From SpSt-501 sp037481615 (lineage in GTDB: Bacteria; Desulfobacterota; Desulfobacteria; Desulfobacterales; SpSt-501): a DNA stretch of 64,000 nt. The notes below the pieces were generated by a model that saw only the letters and a list, made by a program, of their open reading frames with translations, ran no database searches and was not told where the DNA came from. Positions 1-8,700 of this stretch are shown here, piece after piece. Location: assembly GCA_037481615.1 (NCBI GenBank), contig JBBFLI010000023.1; one strand, written 5' to 3'. The translations under genes were made by a program, and so were the position numbers. Each line of letters starts with the position of its first letter. Position 1 is the stretch's first letter.

Positions 1-2809
1 CGAAAACCCCGATCCGCGGCGGCTCGCCCGAAAGATCGCTTTCGGGGGGAGGGGGCGCCTCCGGGGCGAGCCGGAAACGCGCCGGGGCGAGCAGCGCCCC
101 GGCCAGGCCCGCCGCCGCGCTCGCCTCGGCGACCGAGGAGGGGATGTCCTTCGGCCCCCGGAAGGCGCCGCAGGCGAAGACCCCCGGCCGCGAGGTCGAA
201 ACCGGCGCGAAGGGGGGGGCGACGGCGAAGCGGTAGCGGTCGGTCTCGATCCCCACGCGGCGGGCGAGCTCGGCCGCCGCGGCCTCGACCTGGAGGCCGA
301 CCGAGAGTACGACGAGATCGAAGGTCTCCTCGGCCGCGCGGCCCTCCTCGCTCACCCAGCGCAGGCGGAGCGACCGCTCCGGGCCGACCTCCTCGATCGA
401 GTGCACGCGCGCGGGGATGAAGCGCACGCCCGCCTGGTCCCGCGCCCGGTTCAGGTACTTCTCGTAGTCTTTCCCGAAGCAGCGCAGGTCCATGTAGAAG
501 ACGGCGCAGTCGAGCCCGCCGTGGGCGTGCTCCTTGGCGATCATCGCGTCCTTGATCGCGTACATGCAGCACACCGAGGAACAGTAGCCGTTGCCCGCGC
601 GGTTGATGTCGCGCGAGCCGACGCACTGCAGCCAGGCGATCCGCTTCGGCTCGCGGCCGTCGAAGGGCCGCAGCAGCCGTCCCTGGGTCGGGCCGGAGGC
701 GGAGAGGATGCGCTCGAACTCGAGGCTGGTGAGCACGTTCGGCGAGCGGCCGTAGAGCAGGACGTCGGCGAAGGGGGCGGGGTCGAAGGGTCGGCTTCCG
801 GGGGCGAGGATGACCGCGCCCACGGAGAGTCTCCGCTCCCGCGGCCGTTCCTCGTGGCGCACGGCCTGCGCGAGGCAGGCGGCGACGCACTGCCGGCACT
901 CGCAGCAGTAGCCGCAGTTGAGGCATCGTCCGGCCTCGGCGCGGCCCTCCTCCTCGGTCAAGCCGAGTTCCACCTCCCGGAAATTGCCGCGGCGATCCGC
1001 GGGGGGGAGCTCCCGCATGCGCGCCCTCGCCCGCGGCGGCTCCCCGGGCGGGATCGGCCGGTGGCGCGCCTCCCCCGGCTCGACGGGCCCGCGGCCCTGG
1101 GCGAGGTCGGCCCCGTCCAGGAAGCGCACGATCGAGACGGCGGCCTCCTTGCCCGCGGCCACGGCACCGATCGCCACCCAGGGGCCGGTCACGAGGTCGC
1201 CGCCGGCGAAGACGCCGGGGATCCCGGTGGCGAAGGTGACGGGGTCGGCCTCGAGCGTCCCCCAGCGGGAGACGGCGAGGCCCGCCGCGCGCTCGAGGGC
1301 CGCGAGATCCGGCCGCTGGCCGATGGCGGCGATCAGCTGGTCGCATTCGATCTCGAACTCGCTGCCCGGCACGGGGACGGGGCGCCTGCGGCCCGAGGAG
1401 TCCGGCTCCGTCAGGCGCATGCGGATGCAGCGCAGGCCGCGCACACGGCCCTCCTCGAGCAGGATCTCCTGCGGGGCGGCGAGGTAGACGATGCGGGCCC
1501 CCTCCTCCTCCGCGGCGCGGATCTCCTCCTCCCAGGCGGGCATCTCGGCCCGCGTGCGGCGGTAGAGGATCGTCACCTGCTCGGCCGCGAGCCGCAGCGC
1601 CGAGCGGGCGACGTCGATGGCGACGTTCCCCCCGCCCACGATGACCACATGGCGGCCGACCGCGGCGCGGCCCGTGAGGTTCACCTCGCGCAGGAAGTCG
1701 ACCCCCTGGCGCACCCCCCGGCCGCGCTCGCCGGGGATGCCGAGCTCGATGCCGCGATGCGCGCCGAGAGCGAGGTAGACGGCGCGGAAGCCCTGCGCGA
1801 AGAGATCCTCGAGGCCGAAATCCCGGCCGAGCGCGACCCCGGTGCGGATCTCCACCCCCAGGCGCGTGACGACCTCGATTTCGCGGTCGAGCACCTCGCG
1901 CGGCAGACGGTGGGGCGGGATGCCGGCCCGCAGCATGCCGCCGGGCTCGGGGAGGGCCTCGAAGATCACCGAGCCGATGCCGCGGCGGGCGAGATGGTAG
2001 GCGCAGGAGAGTCCGGCCGGCCCGGAGCCCACGATCGCCACCCGTTCGGGGCGGGGGGGATCGCAGGGGACGGGGATCTCCCGCGGGTCGGCCCGGTCGG
2101 CGGCCAGGCGCTTGAGGTCGCGGATGGCGACGGGCTCGTCCTTCTCGGCGCGGCGGCAGGCGTTTTCGCAGCCGTGGGGGCAGATGCGGCCGAGCACGCC
2201 GGGGAGGGGGAGGTCCTCGAGGATGATGGCGAGCGATTCGCGGTATTTCCCCTCCTTGACCATCTGGACATAGCCCTGGACGTTCAGGCCCGCCGGGCAG
2301 GCCGTGCGGCAGGGGGCGGGGTCGGCCTTCTCGATGGCGAAGGCGCCGGGGATCGCCTGGGCGTAGAGCTTGTAGGCCGCGCGGCGCTTCGAGAGCCCCT
2401 CGTCGTACTCGTTGGGGAGCGAAACCGGGCAGACGCGGGCGCACTCCCCGCAGCTCGTGCACTTCACCGGGTCGATGTAGCGCGGCCCCTCGCGCACCAC
2501 GGCGGTGAAGGCTCCGGGTGCGCCCTCGAGGGAGAGGACCTCGGCGTTCGTGAGGATCTCGATGTTTCGATGCCGGCCGACCTCGACCAGTTTGGGCGAG
2601 ACGATTCACATCGCGCAGTCGTTGGTCGGGAAGGTCTTGTCCAGGCGGGACATCAGCCCGCCGATCGCCGAGGATCGCTCCGCGAGGTAGACGCGGAAGC
2701 CGGACTGGGCGAGGTCGAGCGCGGCCTGCATGCCGGCGATCCCGCCGCCCACCACGAGGACCGCCCCCGTCGGGTCGGAGGAGGTGCCGCTCGTCGGATC
2801 GAGTGCCAT
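1..2809 (-). CDS. hdrA: HdrA-like FAD/Fe-S oxidoreductase, selenoprotein, 3' part beyond window
   Basis: Electron-bifurcating-type HdrA fused to a GltD-like module; 936 codons are visible and the frame runs open off the left edge. The ATG at 2809 follows an AAAGGGGGGAA Shine-Dalgarno. Seen in order: an N-terminal FAD Rossmann motif (VVGGGIAGMQAALDLA), then NDCAM followed by an in-frame TGA (2606-2608, residue 68), then IVSPKLVEVGR in the same frame, a ferredoxin motif CTSCGECARVCP, a GltD-like NAD(P)/FAD insert with CRTACPAGLNVQGY, then HdrA motifs CLNCGYCCECRQC and CVGSRD..CSSVCC. The TGA sits where HdrA proteins carry Cys, so it is read as selenocysteine. The visible end (PRIGVF) matches the start of the second HdrA half in the paralogue at 5787. 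Transcribed with metF just upstream, so probably the electron-transfer partner of that reductase. Confidence 0.88.
2606..2608 (-). other. In-frame UGA read as selenocysteine in hdrA copy 1
   Basis: The codon interrupts an otherwise intact HdrA frame exactly after the NDCAM motif. The same codon occurs at the same motif in the paralogue at 5973. The bases directly downstream can fold as a short hairpin (CTCGCC pairing with GG, a bulged U, then CGAG), which is where bacterial SECIS elements lie. Confidence 0.82.
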
Positions 2810-2865
2810 GGGTTCCCCCCTTTGCCGTTTCCGTTCTGCCGCCGCCGTCCCGGCGGCGGCAGGCT

Positions 2866-3735
2866 TCAGAGTGCCTCCACGATCTCCGGCAGCTTGTCCT
2901 CCCAGCCGAGGGTGGCGACCGCCACCGCCCGGTAGCCGCGGGCGCGCAACGCGCGGATCCCCTCGACGGCGATCTGGACGCATTCGCGCACCTTGTCGGG
3001 CGCCTTCTGGAGGCGCTCGATCGTCTCGGGGGGAATGCGGATGTGGGGCACGTTGCGCTCGATGTAGCGCGCCATGCCGAGGGATTTGAGCAGCAGGATC
3101 GTCGGCACGAGCCTCTCCCGGCCCTGACCGAGCCGGCGCACGACCGGCTCGAGGAATTCGGGGTCGAAGATCGGCGGGGTGATGAAAAAGCGGGCCCCGG
3201 CCTGCAAGCGCCGGGCGATGTCCTCGGCCTCGAGTTCCGCCGAGCGCCCGGGGGAGCCGGCCTGGGTGGTCGCCCCCGTGAAGAAGCGGGGGGCCCCCTC
3301 CAGGTCGACCCCGGCCAGGTCGCGGCCGCGCTCGAGCCCGCCGATCGCCTCGAGGAGCTCGATCGCACTCAGATCGTAGACCGCCCGGGCGCGGTGGTGG
3401 TCGCCGAGGCTGGGGTCCTCCCCGCTCACGACGACGAGGTTTTCGACGCCGCAGGCGAAGGCGGCGAGGAGGTCGCCCTGGAGGGCGAGGCGGTTGCGGT
3501 CCCGGCAGCAGACCTGCATCACGGGCTCCATGCCCTCCCGCCGCAGCAGGAAGGCCGCCCCCAGGGCGCTCATGCGCATCACCGCCTGATGCATCTCCGG
3601 CACGATGAAGGCGTCGACGCGCTCCTTCACCCGGCGCGCATGGTCGAGCATCGGCGCCACGTGAACGCCCTTGGGCGGCTCGAGTTCCGCCAGGAGGACG
3701 AATTCCCCCGCCGCAAGCTTCTCTCTGAGCGACAT
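2866..3735 (-). CDS. metF: Methylenetetrahydrofolate reductase family protein (MetF)
   Basis: TIM-barrel FAD enzyme that interconverts 5,10-methylene-THF and 5-methyl-THF, 289 residues, a usual length. Visible family motifs are LLAELEPPKG near the N-terminus, the CRDRNRLALQGDLL segment, VVSGEDPSLGDHH, and the late ILLLKSLGMARYI block. It resembles the second MetF at 11458. It lies 56 bp upstream of the selenoprotein hdrA, so the pair probably forms a reductase complex of the Wood-Ljungdahl/methyl branch. ATG 3735 is preceded by GGAAGGAGGATC; a GTG one codon upstream (3738) is an alternative start. A sigma-54-like promoter lies about 55 bp upstream. Confidence 0.88.
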   Translation of the reverse strand: MSLREKLAAGEFVLLAELEPPKGVHVAPMLDHARRVKERVDAFIVPEMHQAVMRMSALGAAFLLRREGMEPVMQVCCRDRNRLALQGDLLAAFACGVENLVVVSGEDPSLGDHHRARAVYDLSAIELLEAIGGLERGRDLAGVDLEGAPRFFTGATTQAGSPGRSAELEAEDIARRLQAGARFFITPPIFDPEFLEPVVRRLGQGRERLVPTILLLKSLGMARYIERNVPHIRIPPETIERLQKAPDKVRECVQIAVEGIRALRARGYRAVAVATLGWEDKLPEIVEAL

Positions 3736-3791
3736 CACCGCGATCCTCCTTCCGCTGCGCCCCGAGACCGCCTCCGAATACCCGGGGGTTT

Positions 3792-3808
3792 GGCAAACTC
3801 CATGCCCC
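3792..3808 (-). promoter_or_regulatory. Sigma-54 (-24/-12) promoter-like element for metF-hdrA
   Basis: Read on the minus strand this is GGGGCATGGAGTTTGCC. It has the GG-N10-GC spacing of sigma-54 promoters and fits TGGCACGNNNNTTGC at most fixed positions (GGCA..G....TTGC). A start site 12 bp downstream would leave a leader of about 45 nt before metF. A sigma-54-dependent activator gene lies divergently at 4078. The block is partly self-complementary, so a weaker match also exists on the plus strand. Confidence 0.55.
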
Positions 3809-4077
3809 GGCGGCGAAAAGCGGCTGGCATTTCGTTATTCCATGAAAAACTGGATGGTTGTACGACGGCGCGCCCTCTGCGCGGACGACCGGGAAAACCG
3901 TTGAAATCCGTCACGAACCCTGCCAAAATGGAAGAGCGGCTGCGGTTATCAAACCATGTCGGTGGGTTGTGCAGGTGTTCCGCCCCGGCACGGGGGCCTG
4001 CCATTGCGGCAGGGAGAGGAAAGCGACCCGGGCCTTCCCGGGCGATTCCCGCCGAGGGCGGTAGAGGATGGGAGTCC
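3809..4077. other. Divergent intergenic region between metF-hdrA and the NtrC-type regulator
   Basis: No gene is supported here. It should hold the upstream activator sites for the sigma-54 promoter and the promoter of the regulator. The only dyad noticed is GGTTATCAAACC at 3944-3955, a weak candidate activator site. The Shine-Dalgarno of the regulator (GAGGATGGGAG) lies at the right end. Confidence 0.4.
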
Positions 4078-5445
4078 ATGAGCGGACCGCGCATCCTGGT
4101 CGTCGACGACGACCGGGACTATCTCGAATTGATGGAGCGCCGCCTGCGGGCGGCCGGCTATGAGTCTCTCGAGCTCTACGACGACCCGCTGCCGGCCCGG
4201 GAGCGTTTCACCGCCGGCCCGGAGGTGGATCTCGCCCTGATCGACGTCGGGCTTCCGGGGATGGACGGCCGGGAGCTTCTCGAGTGGATCAAGAATCACA
4301 GCGCGGCGACCGAGTGCCTCCTGGTGACGGCGATGAACGACGCGCGGACCGCGATCGCCTGCCTGCGCCTCGGCGCCTACGACTATCTCGTCAAGCCGGT
4401 CTCCGAGGAGGACCTCGTCTTCGCCGTGCGCCGTGCCCTCGAGCGCAAGCGGCTGCTCGACGTGCTGTCGATCGAGCGCAGCCGTCGCCCCCCCGCCTTC
4501 GAGCATCCCGAGGCCTTCGCGGGGATCCTCACCGCCTCCGCGGCCTTGCGCAAGGTGCTCAAGGAGGCCGAGCTCCACGCCGCGAGCGACATGCCGATCC
4601 TGATCACGGGGGAGAGCGGCACGGGAAAGGAGCTTCTCGCGCGCGCGATCCACCGCGCCAGCCCGCGCCGCGACCGGCCGTTTCTGCCGGTCAACATGGC
4701 CGCGCTCTCGGCCGAGCTCTTCGAGTCGGAGTTTTTCGGCCATGTCCGGGGAGCCTTCACCGGAGCGGAAAAAGACCGGCCGGGCCACCTGCGTTCCTGC
4801 GCGGGCGGGACCCTTTTTCTCGACGAGATCGGAAACCTCTCGCCCGCCTTGCAGGGGAAGCTCCTGCGCGTGTTGCAGGACGGGGAATTCACCCCCGTCG
4901 GGAGCTCGCTCCCCCAGCGGGCCGACGTGCGCTTCATCGCCGCCACCAACGAAGATCTCGAAGCGCTGATCGCCGGCCGGCGCTTCCGGCTCGATCTCTA
5001 TTACCGCATCCGCGGCAGCTGGCTGCATCTGCCGCCGCTGCGCGAGCGTCGCGAAGACATCCCGCTCCTGGTCGCGCACTTTCTCGCGGAGCTCGGGGTC
5101 CCGCCCCCGGAGCGCGAGCCAGGCCCGGGGGTGATCGAGGCGCTTTCCGCCCACGATTTCCCGGGAAACGTGCGCGAACTGCGCTCCATCCTGCAGGCGG
5201 CGGTCAACCTCGCCCGCGGCGGGCGGATCGCCCTCGAGCACCTGCCGCCCGGCCTGCGCGCGAAAAGGATCCCGACGGCCTGCTTCCTCCGTGACGGGAC
5301 CCCGCTCAGGCTCGCCGACGTCGAAAAACACCACATCCTCACCGTCTACGAGCGGCTCGACCGCAACAAGGTGCGCACCGCCCGGGCGCTCGACATCGGC
5401 CTGAACACGCTGCGGCGCAAGCTGCGGGCTTACGGAGAGAGCTGA
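4078..5445 (+). CDS. Sigma-54-dependent response regulator (NtrC family)
   Basis: 455-residue transcription activator. An N-terminal receiver domain (acidic cluster DDD at residues 11-13, phospho-acceptor Asp near 57 in LIDVGLPGMDG) is followed by an AAA+ domain with Walker A GESGTGKE (about 178), the sigma-54 contact loop GAFTGA (about 225) and Walker B GGTLFLDEIG (about 244). A Fis-type helix-turn-helix (NKVRTARALDIGLNTLRRKL) closes the protein. The ATG at 4078 follows GAGGATGGGAG. No histidine kinase is adjacent, so the signal is unknown. It is divergent from metF-hdrA, which has a sigma-54-like promoter, so local control of that unit is likely. Confidence 0.93.
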   Translation: MSGPRILVVDDDRDYLELMERRLRAAGYESLELYDDPLPARERFTAGPEVDLALIDVGLPGMDGRELLEWIKNHSAATECLLVTAMNDARTAIACLRLGAYDYLVKPVSEEDLVFAVRRALERKRLLDVLSIERSRRPPAFEHPEAFAGILTASAALRKVLKEAELHAASDMPILITGESGTGKELLARAIHRASPRRDRPFLPVNMAALSAELFESEFFGHVRGAFTGAEKDRPGHLRSCAGGTLFLDEIGNLSPALQGKLLRVLQDGEFTPVGSSLPQRADVRFIAATNEDLEALIAGRRFRLDLYYRIRGSWLHLPPLRERREDIPLLVAHFLAELGVPPPEREPGPGVIEALSAHDFPGNVRELRSILQAAVNLARGGRIALEHLPPGLRAKRIPTACFLRDGTPLRLADVEKHHILTVYERLDRNKVRTARALDIGLNTLRRKLRAYGES

Positions 5446-5786
5446 AAACTCGATCCAACCCCTTGAATTTTATACACCGATTTCTCTTGACAGCCCCCGG
5501 CGGAACGAGCATAATCGCATCCTTCATGGGCTTGCCACGCGGTGGCAGCCGTTCTATTCCACGCGGCAGGAAGAAAACGGGATTGGTCAAGCTCCCCCCC
5601 GCCGTACACCCGATCGGGCGCTTTCACCCCGAGCTCTCCGTTTCCCCGGCCCGCTTCCGTCCTGCCCGGAAAAGGCGCCTCGCGGAGGCCGCCCCCGCCG
5701 TCGCGGCGGGGCCCGCTCTCTTGTGCCGCCGCCTGCGGCGGCTGGACCGTCCTCAAGCGCACGAAACCTGAAGGAGACCTCGACGG
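5446..5786 (+). other. Promoter and long leader of the hdrA-mvhD-metV-metF unit
   Basis: No coding gene is supported. A consensus sigma-70 promoter is at 5487-5515, giving a leader of about 265 nt. Just after the expected start lies a small dyad TGCCAC-GCG-GTGGCA (5533-5547). A GC hairpin GCCGCCGC-CT-GCGGCGGC occurs around 5727-5744. No riboswitch class could be recognised. The Shine-Dalgarno AAGGAG lies 10 bp before the hdrA ATG. Confidence 0.5.
5487..5515 (+). promoter_or_regulatory. Sigma-70 promoter, TTGACA-17-CATAAT
   Basis: TTGACA at 5487-5492 and CATAAT at 5510-5515 with the ideal 17 bp spacer, in an otherwise GC-rich background. It faces the hdrA gene at 5787. This contrasts with the sigma-54-like promoter of the metF-hdrA unit to the left. 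Confidence 0.75.
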
Positions 5787-8700
5787 ATGGAAACCAACCG
5801 GAGCGTTCCCAGCGGATCGGTTCTCGTGGTCGGCGCCGGCATCGCCGGCATGCAGGCCGCTCTCGATCTCGCCAACGCGGACTACAAGGTCTACCTGGTC
5901 GACCGCCAGACGGCGGTCGGCGGGCTGATGGCCCAGCTGGACAAGACCTTCCCCACCAACGACTGCGCGATGTGAGTGATCTCGCCCAAACTGGTCGAGG
6001 TCGGCCGGCACACGAACATCGAGCTCGTCACGAATGCGGAACTCGTCGATCTGAAGGGCGAACCGGGCCGCTTCACGGCCGTGGTGCGCAAGCAGCCCCG
6101 CTTTGTGGATTTGGCGAAGTGTACGGCGTGCGGGGAGTGTGCGAAGGTTTGTCCGATCGAGGTGCGGAACGACTACGACGAGGGGCTTTCGGCCCGCAAG
6201 GCGGCCTACAAGCTCTATCCGCAGGGGATGCCGGGGGCCTATGCGATCGAGAAGCGCGGCACGGCCCCCTGCAAGGCGACCTGCCCGGCGCACGTGAGTG
6301 TGCAGGGCTACATCGCGCTGGTGAACCAGGGGCGTTACCGGGAGGGGCTGGAGCTCTTCCGCGAGGAGCACCCGTTTCCGGGGGTGTGCGGCCGGGTGTG
6401 TCATCACCCGTGCGAGGGGGAGTGCACGCGGGGTGCGGTGGACGAGGCGCTGGCGATCCGGGAGCTGCACCGGTTTTTGTTCGACTGGGAGCGGGCGGCG
6501 GGGGAGCTGGCGGTGCCGCAGGCGGAGGAGACGCGGCCGGAGAAGGTGGCGGTGATCGGCTCGGGGCCGGCGGGGTTGTCGGCGGCGTATTTTCTGGCGC
6601 GGCGGGGATACCGGGTGACGGTGTTCGAGAAGCTTCCGGTGGCGGGGGGGATGATGGCCGTGGGGATTCCCGCCTACCGGCTGCCGCGGGAGGTGTTGGA
6701 GCGGGAGATCGAGCTGATCCGGCGCCTGGGGGTGGAGATCCGCACCGGGGTGGCGCTGGGGCGGGAGGTGAGCTTCGAGAGCCTGAAGGCCGAGGGATAC
6801 GGCGCGGTGTTCGTGGCCGTGGGGCTGCACGGGGGCCGGCGGCTGGGAGTGGAGAACGAGGATGCGGCGGGGGTGCTGCAGGGGGTGGATTTCCTGCGGC
6901 GGGTGTCGCTGGGGGAGAAGGTCGAGATCGGCCGCGAGGTGCTGGTCGTGGGCGGCGGCAACGTGGCGGTGGATGTGGCGCTCACGGCGAAGCGGCTGGG
7001 GGCGCAGTCGGTGACGATGGTGTGCCTCGAGCGGCGGGAGGAGATGCCGGCCTGGGCGCACGAGATCCAAGAGGCGCTCGAGAGCGACATCCGCATCGTG
7101 AACAGCTTCGGGCCGAAGGCGTTTTTCATCGATGCTTCGCGGCGGGTGTCGGGGATCGAGTTCAAGTCGTGCACGGCGGTCTTCGACGAGAGCGGGCGGT
7201 TCAACCCGAGCTTCGACGAGTCTTCCTGCCAGGCGATGTTCGCCGACACGGTGATTTTGGCGATCGGCCAGACGCTGGAGCGGGGGGACTTGGCGGAGGC
7301 GGGGGTGCCGTTGCGGGGCCCGGGGCTGGAGGCGGACCCGGTGACGCTGCAGACGCCGCTCGGCTGGGTGTTTGCGGGGGGCGATGCGCTCTACGGGCCG
7401 AAGTCGGTGGTGGAGGCGGTGGCCTGCGGCAAGGAGGCGGCCGAGAGCATCCACCGCTATCTGAACGGGCAGGATCTGCGTGCGGGGCGGCCGCGGCGCT
7501 GGGAGATGGTGCGGCCGGAGGGGGTCGAGGAGCCGCGACGGCGGCGGGTGCCGGTGCGCTGCTTGGAGCCTGCGGCGCGGGAGTGCAATTTTCTCGAGGT
7601 TTCCTACGGCTACGACGAGACCGAGGCCCGTGCCGAGGCGTCGCGCTGCCTGCGCTGCGGCGTCTGCTCGGAGTGCTACCGGTGCGTCAAGGCCTGCCTC
7701 GCCCAGGCCGTCGACCACGGCCAGCGGGAGGAGACGCTCGAAATCCCGGTCGGGGCGGTGATCCTGGCGCCGGGCTGCGAGCCCTTCGACCCCGCGCGCC
7801 TCGAGAACATCTACCGCTACCGCACCAGCCCCAACGTCCTCACCAGCCTCGAGTTCGAGCGCATCCTCTCGGCCACGGGCCCCACCCAGGGGCACCTTCA
7901 GCGGCTCTCCGACGGCCGCGAGCCGAAGCGCATCGCCTGGCTGCAGTGCATCGGCTCCCGCGACAACAACCAGTGCGGCAACTCCTACTGCTCCTCGGTC
8001 TGCTGCATGTACGCGATGAAGGATGCGATGATCGCCAAGGAGCACGCGCACGGGGAGCTCGAGTGCACGATCTTCAACATGGACATCCGCAGCTTCGGCA
8101 AGGACTACGAGAAGTATTACAACCGCGCGATCCGCGAGGGCATCCGCTTCGTGCGCTCGCGCGTGCACTCGGTCGACGTCCTGCCGGAGACGGGGAACCT
8201 GTCGCTGCGTTACGTGGACGAGGCGGGGGAGATCAAGGTCGAGGAATACGATCTCGTCGTGCTCTCGGTCGGCCTGCAGGTGCCGCGGGCGACCGAGGAG
8301 CTGGCCGCGAGGATCGGCGTGCGGCTGCTCCCCTCGCGGTTCGCCGCGACCGACCCGTTTGCGCCGGTGTCGACCTCGCGGCCGGGGGTTTACGTCTGCG
8401 GCGCCTTCCAGGGGCCCAAGGACATCCCCGGATCGGTCACCGAGGCGAGCGCGGCGGCCGCCGCGGCGGCGGCGGATCTCGCCGCCGCCCGCGGCCGCGA
8501 CATCGTGCGCCTCGAGCTGCCCGAGGAGATCGACGTCTCGGGGCAGGAGCCGCGGATCGGGGTCTTCGTCTGCAACTGCGGGATCAACATCGGCGGTGTC
8601 GTCGACGTCCCCGCCGTGCGCGCCTACGCGGAGAAGCTCCCCTACGTCGCCTTCGCCGACGAGAACCTCTTCACCTGCAGCCAGGACACCCAGGAGAAGA

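Noticed and set aside
401..2935. Very long open frame on the plus strand (844 codons) opposite hdrA
   Set aside because: It is Ala/Gly/Arg/His-rich with no family motif, and the minus strand encodes a clear HdrA over the same bases. High-GC genomes give such antisense frames.
3791..3807. Sigma-54 promoter on the plus strand driving the NtrC-type gene
   Set aside because: TGGCA-N7-TGCC has the right spacing but lacks the TTGC -12 box and would leave a leader of about 260 nt; the minus-strand reading fits better.
5522..5786. Known riboswitch (cobalamin, THF, molybdenum-cofactor) in the hdrA leader
   Set aside because: The short GGTGGCAG and hairpin resemblance does not extend to any conserved riboswitch core that I can recognise.
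5973..5978. hdrA as a pseudogene or two separate genes split by TGA
   Set aside because: The frame continues without shift, no ribosome-binding site precedes a restart at GTG 5976, and both the paralogue and mvhD show UGA at Cys positions.
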